NCBI RefSeq assembly: GCF_016756495.1
Contig: NZ_AP023243.1
Coordinates: 2,422,501-2,486,500, forward strand
DNA from: Mesorhizobium sp. 113-3-3
Lineage (GTDB): Bacteria > Pseudomonadota > Alphaproteobacteria > Rhizobiales > Rhizobiaceae
Direction of reading: 5' to 3'
DNA length: 64,000 bases
Shown: piece after piece, positions 8,517 through 16,383 of the stretch
How positions within the stretch are numbered: position 1 is the first letter of the stretch
Layout: every line of letters begins with the position of its first letter
The notes under the pieces: model-generated
What the model saw: only the letters and a program-made list of their open reading frames with translations
Database searches by the model: none
Told to the model about the DNA's origin: nothing
Program-made: the position numbers and the translations under genes

Positions 8517-8613
8517 GGTCACCTCCTGGTCAGCAGGGGAGAAATGAGTGTGTAGTCGCGGTCTCGCAGATAGTGGCAAACCAGCGCCGATGCCAGTGCG
8601 ACCGGAGTTTGCC

Positions 8614-9594
8614 ATGAAAGCCGTTCAATTCAGCCGCTTCGGCGGTCCCGAGGTGCTCGAGGTCGTCGATCTGCCGGCGCCGGTACCGCAGGCCGGCGAG
8701 GTGCTGGTCCGGGTGCGGGCCGCCGGCATCAACTTCTTCGAGGTGCTGATGCGCGCGGACCGTTACGCGGTGACGCCGCAACTGCCGATGTTTCCAGGCG
8801 TGGAGGTGGCCGGTGTCGTCGAGGCCATCGGGCAAGGGGTGGATGTGGCGCTTAAGGGAAAACGCGTCGCGGCGCCGTTGTTCGCCTCGCAACGTCCTTT
8901 TGGCGGGTATGCCGAGCAGGTGGTGATATCAGCCGATCTCGCGGTGCCGCTGCCGGATGACGTCTCGTTCGAAGAAGCGACGGCGCTGATGGTGCAGGGG
9001 CTGACGGCGCTGCATCTGCTGCGCCAGAGCCCGCCTGCGGGCAGGACGGTGCTCGTGCCGGCCGCCGCCGGTGGTGTCGGTTCGCTGCTTGTCCAGCTTG
9101 CAAAGGCAAAGGGTGCGGGTAAGGTGATCGCGGCTGCCGGCGGCGCGGGCAAGATCGAGCTTGCCCTGTCGCTCGGCGCTGATGTGGCCATCGACTACAC
9201 CAATCCGGATTTGACCGCGCGCGTTCGTGAGCTGACAGGCGGGCAGGGCGCCGACATCATCTACGACACGGTTGGCGGCGCGTTGACGGCGCTGTCGTTG
9301 CAGGCTTTGGCGCCTGGCGGTGAACTCGTGTTCGCGGCGCTCGGCCGCTACGGGCTCGAACCTTCCGATCTGGAAGCCATGATCGGCCGCAACCAGTCAC
9401 TGAGGGGGTTCGCGCTGCTGCCGCTGCTGCCGCAGGAGGTGTTGCGGGCGAGCCTGTCGGAACTGTTCCAACTGGCCGCGACCCGCCGGCTGCGGGTCGC
9501 GATCGGTGGCCGTTTCCCGCTCGACCAGGCCGGCGAGGCGCACCGGCTGCTCGACGAGCGCCGCTCGACCGGCAAGGTCGTGCTGGTGCCCTGA
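8614..9594 (+). CDS. NADPH:quinone oxidoreductase, zinc-free medium-chain dehydrogenase family
   Basis: This 326-residue MDR protein starts with MKAVQFSRFGGPEVLEVVDLPAP, the typical quinone oxidoreductase (zeta-crystallin-like) N-terminus. The nucleotide-binding motif VLVPAAAGGVGSLLVQLAKAKG lies around residues 145-165, and the QOR marker region is GQGADIIYDTVGG. No structural-zinc cysteine cluster is present. The reaction is NADPH-dependent reduction of quinones or enones in the cytoplasm. The divergent HxlR gene is the likely regulator. The ATG at 8614 follows CCGGAG. Confidence 0.9.
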   Translation: MKAVQFSRFGGPEVLEVVDLPAPVPQAGEVLVRVRAAGINFFEVLMRADRYAVTPQLPMFPGVEVAGVVEAIGQGVDVALKGKRVAAPLFASQRPFGGYAEQVVISADLAVPLPDDVSFEEATALMVQGLTALHLLRQSPPAGRTVLVPAAAGGVGSLLVQLAKAKGAGKVIAAAGGAGKIELALSLGADVAIDYTNPDLTARVRELTGGQGADIIYDTVGGALTALSLQALAPGGELVFAALGRYGLEPSDLEAMIGRNQSLRGFALLPLLPQEVLRASLSELFQLAATRRLRVAIGGRFPLDQAGEAHRLLDERRSTGKVVLVP

Positions 9595-9599
9595 CGGCC

Positions 9600-10280
9600 T
9601 TATCCCGGGGAGAGACCGTCGAGCAGGAAGTCGAGGCCTTTGCGGAAGGCGCCGTCCCAGTCACTGTCCAGGAGCAAGCGAGAGCGTTCGATCGTCGGGT
9701 AGCGTTCGCTGGCCAGTCGCTGCTGCGCTTCTGCCCTTTCGTCGTCCGAGAGGTCGAAGCTCGCGCGAGTGACGGTGGCGCCCATCACATAGTTCCAGAG
9801 CGACCATATGGCGGCGTTCACATCCGCGTCCGCGACGCCGGCACTGGACAAAATCTTACTCATGCGCTCCAGGCGACCGAGGATGCTCGGGCCGAGCGCC
9901 CGGCGCGGCAACAGGGACGCCGACCAGGGGTGGCGCAGCATGCCGGCGCGCCAGTCTTCCAGCATGTGGACGATTTCCGCGCGCCAGTTTTCAGGCTCGA
10001 CCATTTCGGGCGGTCCGCGATAATCGAGCACCGAATCGAGAGCCAGGTCGAAGACGTCCTCCTTGCTGTCGACGTGCCAATACAGGCTCATCACGCCCGA
10101 GCCGAGGCGATCGGCCAGCCGGCGCATGGTCAATGCGTCGAGCCCTTGCGCGTCCAAAAGGTCGATCGCCGTCGCCACGATACGCTCGCGCGACAGAGGC
10201 GGTTCCCCTGATGGCTGCTGCACGGGCTCGCCTGTCCGTCGGGACCGTTTGCCGCGGGCGCCGCTGCGTTTGGCTGCCAT
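9600..10280 (-). CDS. TetR-family transcriptional regulator with TetR_C-type ligand domain
   Basis: The 226-residue protein has a basic N-terminal tail, then the TetR helix-turn-helix (LSRERIVATAIDLLDAQGLDALTMRRLADRLGSGVMSLYWHVDSKEDV). Its helical C-terminal domain, with DWRAGMLRHPWSASLLPRR, resembles the tetracycline-repressor subgroup. The start at 10280 follows GAGGAAGACGG. It is convergent with the quinone reductase and divergent from an exported RidA-like gene, with a cluster of GTAC motifs between them, so it probably controls itself and that gene. Confidence 0.9.
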   Translation of the reverse strand: MAAKRSGARGKRSRRTGEPVQQPSGEPPLSRERIVATAIDLLDAQGLDALTMRRLADRLGSGVMSLYWHVDSKEDVFDLALDSVLDYRGPPEMVEPENWRAEIVHMLEDWRAGMLRHPWSASLLPRRALGPSILGRLERMSKILSSAGVADADVNAAIWSLWNYVMGATVTRASFDLSDDERAEAQQRLASERYPTIERSRLLLDSDWDGAFRKGLDFLLDGLSPG

Positions 10281-10353
10281 CCGTCTTCCTCGCTGGTCGG
10301 AACCTCATTTTTGGCAGGCAACGTCAGGAATGTCGATCCTGAACAGTTGACTC

Positions 10354-10402
10354 GTACGCCGTACTATAGGATGGCTCGTACACCATATGGTACATTGTAC
10401 TA
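10354..10402. promoter_or_regulatory. Repeated GTAC-N3-GTACTA motif, probable TetR operator
   Basis: The sequence GTACNNNGTACTA occurs at 10354-10366 and again at 10390-10402, 36 bases apart. A further GTAC lies at 10378 and the palindrome ACCATATGGT between the copies. Five GTAC sites in 47 bases between two divergent genes point to a multi-site operator. Confidence 0.55.
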
Positions 10403-10474
10403 GAAATGGTCGGAAACTCAATGGTGCCGGCTTCGGGGGGCGTCGCTCGCAGGCCGCGAAGCTCGAGAGAAATC

Positions 10475-10939
10475 ATGTCACGCGCAATCAAGCATCTGCT
10501 TATCGGAGGACTAATCATCATGACCACTGCGGCAACGGCCAATGAACTGACCATCGTCAATCCGCGCACCCTCCATGACCCGTCGCCGAACGGCTACAGC
10601 ACGGCGGTGATCGCGCCGCCCGGAGCCCGGGTGGCCTATATTTCCGGACAAGGCGGCCAGGACAGCGCGGGAGGCTTGTCGCCCGATTTCGCCGTCCAGG
10701 TGAAGCAGGCCTACGCGAATCTGCGCTCAGCACTTGAGGGGATCGGTGCGAAACCCGATCAGGTCGCCAAGCTCACTGTCTTCGTCGTCGACCACGACAT
10801 GTCCAAGCTCGAAGTGCTGACAAGGAGCGTCAAGGAGATGTTCGGCGACGCGTTGCCGGCGCAGACCCTGGTCCCCGTTCCCAAGCTTGCCATCGACCCG
10901 ATGCTGTTCGAGGTCGAGGCCGTGGTCGTGCTTGATTAG
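10475..10939 (+). CDS. RidA/YjgF-family protein with signal peptide
   Basis: From the ATG at 10475 the protein has 154 residues. The first 23 (MSRAIKHLLIGGLIIMTTAATA) form a signal peptide, followed by a complete RidA domain with YISGQGGQD and a C-terminal PMLFEVEAVVVLD. Cytoplasmic RidA hydrolyses reactive enamine/imine intermediates. An exported form is unusual and its substrate is unknown. The arginine of canonical RidA deaminases (IxxEIEAxA region context) is not conserved in the usual form, so it may be a non-archetypal Rid protein. It is divergent from the TetR regulator. Confidence 0.82.
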   Translation: MSRAIKHLLIGGLIIMTTAATANELTIVNPRTLHDPSPNGYSTAVIAPPGARVAYISGQGGQDSAGGLSPDFAVQVKQAYANLRSALEGIGAKPDQVAKLTVFVVDHDMSKLEVLTRSVKEMFGDALPAQTLVPVPKLAIDPMLFEVEAVVVLD

Positions 10940-11203
10940 CAGCGATGCGTACCGCGCTGGTTTTGTTCCTGCGCAACGCCACGCCCGCTGGACACTCACT
11001 GAAGCGACCACCAGCGGATGTCAGGAAAGACATCGCTGTCGCGCGTGGCCTGTTGGGCATGCTCGATCACAACGGAGAGCAAAAAAGGCGGGCATCACTG
11101 CCCGCCGTAGTAGAGATATGGCGCGCCGGGGACTTGCTTCAAGACCCTGCGGCCGACGTAGAACTCCCGCCTTGTCCATCGTCACCGAAACGGGAGTTCG
11201 CGA

Positions 11204-12475
11204 ATGCGGGTATTGCTGTCGACATATGGCTCACGCGGGGATGTCGAGCCCATGGCAGGGCTTGGCGCCGAATTGCAGGCGCTTGGCGCCGAGGTGGTGG
11301 TGTGCGCTCCGCCGGATGATGAATTCGCGGCGGTGCTCGATCGCGCGGGCGTGCCGCTGGCGCCGGCCTTCTCCTCGGTGCGGCAGTGGGTGACCGAGGC
11401 GTTGGCCGACCGATCGGCGGTGAGCCTACCCCAGCGCGCGGCCCAGGTGCTTGCCGGGCAGCTCGACGCGGTCGCCGAGGCCGCAAAGGGATGCGACCTG
11501 ATCCTAGCGGCCGGCCTGTTCCCCTCCACCGCCGCGGCACGGCTGGTGGCCGAGCAAATGGGTATCCGCTACGTCTATGCAACTTTCTGCCCGATCTGGC
11601 TGCCATCCACGCATCACCGGCCGCGAGCCTATCCGGAACACCCTCTGCCGGCTGACGTAACCGACAGCCGGGTCCTTTGGGATCTGAACGCGCAGGCCAT
11701 GAACGCGATATTCGGCGGAGCGTTCAACGCGCATCGCGCTTCGATCGGACTGCCGCCGGTGGACAATGTCCGCGACCACGTTTTCACCTCTCGGCCATGG
11801 CTGGCATCGGACCCGGTCTTGAGCCCGTGGCAGGTGACCGATCTTTGCGATGTGGTGCAGACCGGCGCATGGATATTGCCGGACGAACGCCCGCTTCCGG
11901 CCGATCTGCTGGCATTCCTGAATGCCGGACCGGCGCCGGTCTATGTCGGCTTCGGCAGCATGCCGATGCAGGCAGCGAAGGACGCAGCGCTGGCAGCCAT
12001 CGCCGCGATCCGCGATCAAGGACGCCGCGCGATTGTCCTGCGCGGCTGGGCGGACCTTGTTCTCAATGACGATCGCGACGATTGCTTCATCGTCGGAGAC
12101 GTCAACCAACAGGCGCTGTTCCCTCGCCTTGCCGCTGTCGTCCATCATGGCGGCGCCGGCACGACGACAACGGCGGCCCGGGCCGGCGCCCCCCAGATCG
12201 TCGTGCCCCAGATAGCCGACCAGCCCTATTGGGCGGGCCGGGTGGCCGAGCTCGGCATCGGCGCGGCCCATCAGGGCCCGGCTCCGAGCTTCGAATCCAT
12301 GTCCGCCGCGCTCGGCCGGGCGCTATCGCCTGAGGTCTCGGCGCGTGCGACCAACGTCGCCCGTACGGTTCGTTCCGACGGAGCGGCAGTCGCCGCGAAG
12401 CGGCTTCTCGATGCCGAGAAAGGGGCGGCTTCCGGCACCGGTGCGAGGAGGTCAGGAACGGATGCCTTGAGATGA
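11204..12475 (+). CDS. UGT-like glycosyltransferase (GT1/GT28 fold)
   Basis: This 423-residue GT-B enzyme begins MRVLLSTYGSRGDVEPMAGLGAELQALGAEVVVCAPPD, the donor-independent N-terminal motif of the vancosaminyl/sterol glycosyltransferase group. It ends with the nucleotide-sugar binding region VYVGFGSMP ... AAVVHHGGAGTTTTAARAGAPQIVVPQIADQPYWA. It should transfer a sugar from an activated donor to a small hydrophobic acceptor such as a sterol, hopanoid or polyketide; nothing nearby identifies the acceptor. ACGGGAG precedes the ATG. The last 24 bases overlap the convergent sigma factor gene. Confidence 0.87.
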   Translation: MRVLLSTYGSRGDVEPMAGLGAELQALGAEVVVCAPPDDEFAAVLDRAGVPLAPAFSSVRQWVTEALADRSAVSLPQRAAQVLAGQLDAVAEAAKGCDLILAAGLFPSTAAARLVAEQMGIRYVYATFCPIWLPSTHHRPRAYPEHPLPADVTDSRVLWDLNAQAMNAIFGGAFNAHRASIGLPPVDNVRDHVFTSRPWLASDPVLSPWQVTDLCDVVQTGAWILPDERPLPADLLAFLNAGPAPVYVGFGSMPMQAAKDAALAAIAAIRDQGRRAIVLRGWADLVLNDDRDDCFIVGDVNQQALFPRLAAVVHHGGAGTTTTAARAGAPQIVVPQIADQPYWAGRVAELGIGAAHQGPAPSFESMSAALGRALSPEVSARATNVARTVRSDGAAVAAKRLLDAEKGAASGTGARRSGTDALR

Positions 12476-13726
12476 ACCCGCGCGGGCGAGCAGCAGGGCG
12501 CGCTCCCTCTCATTGCCGGTCAATTCCGCGGCCTGCCGGAATGCGGCGCGGGCTTCCGCCTGATGTCCCAGTTTCTCCAGGAGATCGCCGCGCACCGTGG
12601 GCAGGAGATGCGAGCCCTTCAGGCGCGGCTCGTCCTTCAAGGCCTCGACGATGGCGAGGCCCTGCGCCGGCCCGAACGCCATGCCGACTGCCACCGCCCG
12701 GTTGATTTCGACGACGGGCGAGGGGGCCGCCAAGGCAAGGGCCTGATAATAGGCCGAGATCGCGATCCAGTCGGTGTCGGCGGCCGTTGCCGCGCGGCTA
12801 TGGCAGGCGGCGATCATCGCCTGCAAGAGATAGGGGCCGGGTGTCGATGTCAGGGCCATCGCACGGTTCAGGCCGTCGAGGCCGCGCCGGATGAGCGACC
12901 AGTTCCAGCGGGCGCGGTCCTGGTCGAGCAGCAGGATCGGTTCGCCCGCCTTGCCGATGCGAGCGGGGAAGCGCGAGGCGTTGAGTTCCATCAGCGACAC
13001 CAGGCCCTGCACCTCGGGCTCATCAGGCATCAGCGCCGCCAGCGAGCGGCCAAGGCGCAGCGCCTCGCCACAGAGATCGGCGCGCAGCCAGTCCGGCCCC
13101 GTCGTTGCCACATAGCCCTCGTTGAAAGTGAGATAGACCACCTCCAGCACGACGGCGAGACGTTCGCGCCGCTCCTGCCCGCGCGGCGTCTCGAAAGGGA
13201 TGGCGGCATCACGAAGGGTGCGCTTGGCGCGCACGATGCGCTGGGCGATGGTGGCTTCAGGCACCAGGAAGGCGCGGGCGATCTCGGCCGTCGACAGCCC
13301 GCCCAGCAGGCGCAGAGCAAGGGCCGCGCGCTGCTCGGCCGGCAATACGGGATGGCAAGCGGTGAAAATCAGCCGCAAAAGGTCGTCGTCGATATCCTCG
13401 TCGAGCGCTGCCTCGATGTCGGGCATTTCGCGCTCCAGTTCGGCGAGGTCGATGGCGAGTTCGCGATGCTTGCCGTCGATCATGGTGGTGCGGCGCAGCC
13501 GGTCGAGCGCCCGGTTCCTGGCGACCTCGGTCAGCCAGGCGGCCGGGTTGCGCGGGATGCCGTCCCGGGGCCAGCGCTCCAGCGCCAGCAGGAAGGCATC
13601 GCCGGCGACCTCCTCGGCCAGCCCGATATCCCTGAGATAGCGGACGAGCCTGGCGATGAGCTTGGGCTGCTCGATCCGCCAAACCGCTTCGATGGTGGCC
13701 GCTTCGATGGTGGCTGTGGCCGTCAA
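12452..13726 (-). CDS. RNA polymerase sigma factor, ECF42-type with C-terminal TPR-like extension
   Basis: Sigma-2 and sigma-4 domains fill the first 170 residues (GLAEEVAGDAFLLALERWP, NPAAWLTEVARNRALDRLRR, LSTAEIARAFLVPEATIAQRIVRAKRTLR). A long helical C-terminus follows (FNEGY, INRAVAVGMAFGPAQGLAIVEAL, LLPTVRGDLLEKLGHQAEARAAFRQAAELTGNERERALLLARA). This 424-residue architecture is the ECF42 group, which has no anti-sigma factor and is genetically linked to DGPF-domain proteins. Here a DGPF/YCII gene lies directly upstream with an ATGA overlap. The C-terminal extension is needed for activity in studied members. The promoter it recognises was not identified. Confidence 0.92.
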   Translation of the reverse strand: MTATATIEAATIEAVWRIEQPKLIARLVRYLRDIGLAEEVAGDAFLLALERWPRDGIPRNPAAWLTEVARNRALDRLRRTTMIDGKHRELAIDLAELEREMPDIEAALDEDIDDDLLRLIFTACHPVLPAEQRAALALRLLGGLSTAEIARAFLVPEATIAQRIVRAKRTLRDAAIPFETPRGQERRERLAVVLEVVYLTFNEGYVATTGPDWLRADLCGEALRLGRSLAALMPDEPEVQGLVSLMELNASRFPARIGKAGEPILLLDQDRARWNWSLIRRGLDGLNRAMALTSTPGPYLLQAMIAACHSRAATAADTDWIAISAYYQALALAAPSPVVEINRAVAVGMAFGPAQGLAIVEALKDEPRLKGSHLLPTVRGDLLEKLGHQAEARAAFRQAAELTGNERERALLLARAGSSQGIRS

Positions 13727-14127
13727 CCCATCAGCTCGCTAAAGCCTTCCGCCACCTTCTGGACGTCCTCGGGGAAATCGCTCATCTCGAAGACGCGGCG
13801 AACCTCGATCAGGTCATTCTCCCCGGCGGGGCAGCGGCGCGCCCATTCGATGGCTTCTTCACGCGAGCGTACGTCGATCACCCAATAGCCGCCCAGCACT
13901 TCCTTGACCTCCGCGAACGGGCCATCGGTGACAATGGGCTTGCCGGCCTTGAAGCTGATCCGCGCGCCCTCGGACGGCGGATGCAGCCCGTCGAGCGCCA
14001 GCAGAACGCCGGCCTTCTTCAACTCTTCATTGTATCGCATCATTCCTTCCACCGCCTCGGCGCCGGGCCTGACGTCGGCCGCCGCCTGTGCGTAGCCGCC
14101 GGGGATCATCAGCATCATGAACCGCAT
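13723..14127 (-). CDS. YCII/DGPF-domain protein, partner of ECF42 sigma factor
   Basis: The 134-residue protein starts MRFMMLMIPGGYA and contains the eponymous motif as TDGPFAEVKEVLGGYWVIDV, followed by EEAIEWARRCPAGENDLIEVRRVFE. DGPF proteins are small dimeric alpha/beta-barrel proteins of unknown activity, commonly cotranscribed with ECF41/ECF42 sigma factors. AAGGAGAAG precedes the ATG, and the stop overlaps the sigma factor start (ATGA), so the proteins are made together. Confidence 0.92.
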   Translation of the reverse strand: MRFMMLMIPGGYAQAAADVRPGAEAVEGMMRYNEELKKAGVLLALDGLHPPSEGARISFKAGKPIVTDGPFAEVKEVLGGYWVIDVRSREEAIEWARRCPAGENDLIEVRRVFEMSDFPEDVQKVAEGFSELMG

Positions 14128-14276
14128 GGTCTTCTCCTTGGTTGGGTTGGTTCGATGATACGACGAACGAAGGGTGACGGAATCGACAGCGGTGCGAGGA
14201 AAAATTCAAATCCCTGATAGTCGGTCGAAGCCGCTCCGGGGCTTCAGCGCCCCGGACGCTTATCGATGGATATCCG

Positions 14277-14642
14277 TTACGGCGCATTGTCGGCGACGCG
14301 GTCAATGGCGTCGATCAGCCGTTTCCGCTCCTTGTTGATCCACTGGCCCTCCGCGTAGTTCTGGAGAAACGTTTCGACAAACTCGACAGGGTTCTCGCCG
14401 ACGATCGCGCGGATCGGGGTTCCGTGCGCCGCGCTCTGTTCGAAGAGGTCGATGAGATCCTCCAGCATCGACACCATGGTGTCCCCGTTGGTGATCGCCC
14501 CGAAATACATGAGGTACCGGTCCAGCGCCTCGATCGCCGCGCGATAATTCGCCGGAAGCTTTTCCGTGCGCGCCTTGTACTGCCAGTAGCGTTTCTTCTG
14601 CTCGATCGACCCTGTGATCTTCTCGATCCATCCTGTGACCAT
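14277..14642 (-). CDS. DUF1048-family protein linked to PadR regulator
   Basis: A 121-residue, largely helical, charged protein (MVTGWIEKITGSIEQKKRYWQYKARTEKLPANYRAAIEALDRYLMYFG). It matches my memory of DUF1048, small cytoplasmic proteins of unknown role that nearly always accompany a PadR gene. The start at 14642 follows GGAAAGGAAA. It begins 2 bases after the PadR stop codon and is surely cotranscribed. No catalytic motif is visible; a modulator of the regulator or a stress-response protein are both possible. Confidence 0.82.
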   Translation of the reverse strand: MVTGWIEKITGSIEQKKRYWQYKARTEKLPANYRAAIEALDRYLMYFGAITNGDTMVSMLEDLIDLFEQSAAHGTPIRAIVGENPVEFVETFLQNYAEGQWINKERKRLIDAIDRVADNAP

Positions 14643-14644
14643 GT

Positions 14645-14974
14645 CTATTTCCTTTCCGTGTTGAGCTGTTCGAGCCGTTCCGCGAGGAAGTTCCACGTCC
14701 TCCAGAACTCTTCGAGGTCGTCCCGTCCCCGGGCGTTGATCGAGTACACCTTGCGGGGCGGGCCCTTCTCGGACGGGATCTTCTCCACGTCGACGAGACC
14801 CTTCTGCTCGATCCTGACGAGCAGGGCGTAGACGGTGCCTTCGGCGATGTCCGAGAAGCCCTGGTTTCGCAACAGCGCCGTGATCTCGTAGCCATAGGCG
14901 CGCCGCGCGGACAGGATCGCCAGGATGATGCCCTCCAGCGTGCCCTTGAGCATCTCCGTCATCTGCTTGCCCAT
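14645..14974 (-). CDS. PadR-family transcriptional regulator
   Basis: The protein has 109 residues: a PadR winged helix with LKGTLEGIILAILSARRAYGYEITALLRNQGFSDIAEGTVYALLVRIEQKGLV, followed by the wing PPRKVYSINARGRDDLEEFWRTW and a short dimerisation helix. The start at 14974 follows GAGAGG; an ATG 15 bases upstream is possible. It is the first gene of an operon with DUF1048. The palindromes covering its start region suggest autorepression. Confidence 0.9.
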   Translation of the reverse strand: MGKQMTEMLKGTLEGIILAILSARRAYGYEITALLRNQGFSDIAEGTVYALLVRIEQKGLVDVEKIPSEKGPPRKVYSINARGRDDLEEFWRTWNFLAERLEQLNTERK

Positions 14975-14976
14975 GG

Positions 14977-15019
14977 AAGTACCTCTCATGCTACTCAGTG
15001 ATGATGAGTAGTGGTACTT
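14977..15019. promoter_or_regulatory. Nested palindromes upstream of padR-type gene
   Basis: CTACTC (14991-14996) and GAGTAG (15006-15011) form a perfect inverted repeat with a 9-base spacer, enclosed by AAGTACC (14977-14983) and GGTACTT (15013-15019). The block touches the ribosome binding site of the PadR gene, as expected of an autoregulatory operator. Confidence 0.6.
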
Positions 15020-15218
15020 AGCATCGCTTAATAGTGATCGTCAAGCCCTGCCTTCTCGACCGGCCGGCGCCGCCGCCGGTACCGGACAAGTTGTTGCAAG
15101 GCCTGCCGTGGAAGCCTCGGCCGATCGAGTTGGACCGTCATATGGGCGGGGCTGCCATCTGGCCCTGTGCTTTTGCCCTGATATGTCAGCGTGCATCCGT
15201 CACCTCGAGTAAGCCCGC

Positions 15219-16133
15219 GTGAAATCATCCAGCCTGGCCGGCGTCGTCTCCCCCATGATCCCGGTGCTCGTCTGCGCGCTTGGCATCTTCCTTCTGTCCG
15301 GCATGGATGCGGCGATGAAGGTGCTGGTCATCGCGGTCGGCGTCTACAACACAGTGCTGTGGCGCAGCATGCTGGCGACCTTGGTCGCGGGCGCGGGCTG
15401 GCTGGCGGGGCCGCGCTCGCTTCCCGCCGTCTCGGTGCTGAGACTGCATGCGCTGCGCGCCGCGATTGTCGGCATTGTCCTGCTGTGCTTCTTCTGGGGG
15501 CTTGCCAGACTGCCGCTGGCGGAGGCGATCGGGCTGAGTTTCGTGGCGCCGCTGTTTGCGCTGCTGCTGGCCGCGCTGCTTCTGGGCGAAAGGATACAGC
15601 GCAAGGCGATCTGGGCCTCGCTCGCCGGCATTGCGGGCGTCGTGATCATCGTGGCCGGCCAGTTCGGGCAGAAGACCTATGCCGGCGATGCGCTGCTCGG
15701 CACCGCGGCAGTGCTCGTATCGACAGTGTTCTACGCCTACAATCTGATCCTCGCGCGACGACAGGCGCTGCTGGCCAAGCCGATCGAGATCATGCTGTTC
15801 CAGAACCTTTGCGTCGGGCTCATGCTTGGTCTTGCCGCACCCTGGCTCGCCATTGCGCTGCCCAGCAATCTCTGGCTTCCGCTCGCCGGGGTGACGGCCC
15901 TGTCGCTCGCCGGCCAGTTCCTGATGAGCTGGGCCTATGCGCGCGCCGAAGCGCAATATCTGATCCCGACCGAGTATTCAGCCTTCATCTGGGCGATCGC
16001 GCTCGGCTGGTTCTTCTTCGACGAGGCGGTGACCTGGACGACGCTGGCCGGAGCCGGCCTCATCGTGGCCAGCTGCCTGATCGCCGCGCGCTCGAATCCG
16101 AGGCTTGCCGAGCCGATCGAAGTCGCGGTTTGA
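15219..16133 (+). CDS. EamA/DMT-superfamily transporter
   Basis: The 304-residue protein has about ten hydrophobic segments in two EamA repeats, with the repeat hallmark AEAIGLSFVAPLFALLLAALLLGERI near residue 115 and the corresponding YLIPTEYSAFIWAIALGWFFFDE near residue 250. Drug/metabolite transporters of this kind export amino acids, nucleosides or other small metabolites; the substrate cannot be told. The start is taken as GTG at 15219. An ATG at 15255 is an alternative, since the ribosome site before 15219 is weak. Confidence 0.85.
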   Translation: MKSSSLAGVVSPMIPVLVCALGIFLLSGMDAAMKVLVIAVGVYNTVLWRSMLATLVAGAGWLAGPRSLPAVSVLRLHALRAAIVGIVLLCFFWGLARLPLAEAIGLSFVAPLFALLLAALLLGERIQRKAIWASLAGIAGVVIIVAGQFGQKTYAGDALLGTAAVLVSTVFYAYNLILARRQALLAKPIEIMLFQNLCVGLMLGLAAPWLAIALPSNLWLPLAGVTALSLAGQFLMSWAYARAEAQYLIPTEYSAFIWAIALGWFFFDEAVTWTTLAGAGLIVASCLIAARSNPRLAEPIEVAV

Positions 16134-16383
16134 ATTGCCGTGCGCAAGTAGATCGGCGCCTACTGTATTTTTATTAAATGTTTCGCCGGTCGAATTACGA
16201 TCTGTAGACCATTCGTCGGATTGTTGTGCTTCCAGCCCGGAAAACATCACTGAATGGTCGATGTGATGGGGAACTCTGTGGCAAGTTCCTGGAGCGGTAT
16301 CGTGCCGGCAATTTTGGTCCGGATGCGGTCGCCTGGAATCGAGCGATCCGAGCGGGCCCGGCATCACGAGGAGGATTTATCCG

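Noticed and set aside
10945..11319. 124-codon plus-strand frame between the RidA and glycosyltransferase genes
   Set aside because: No ribosome site, no recognisable domain, and it overlaps the start of the well-supported glycosyltransferase in another frame.
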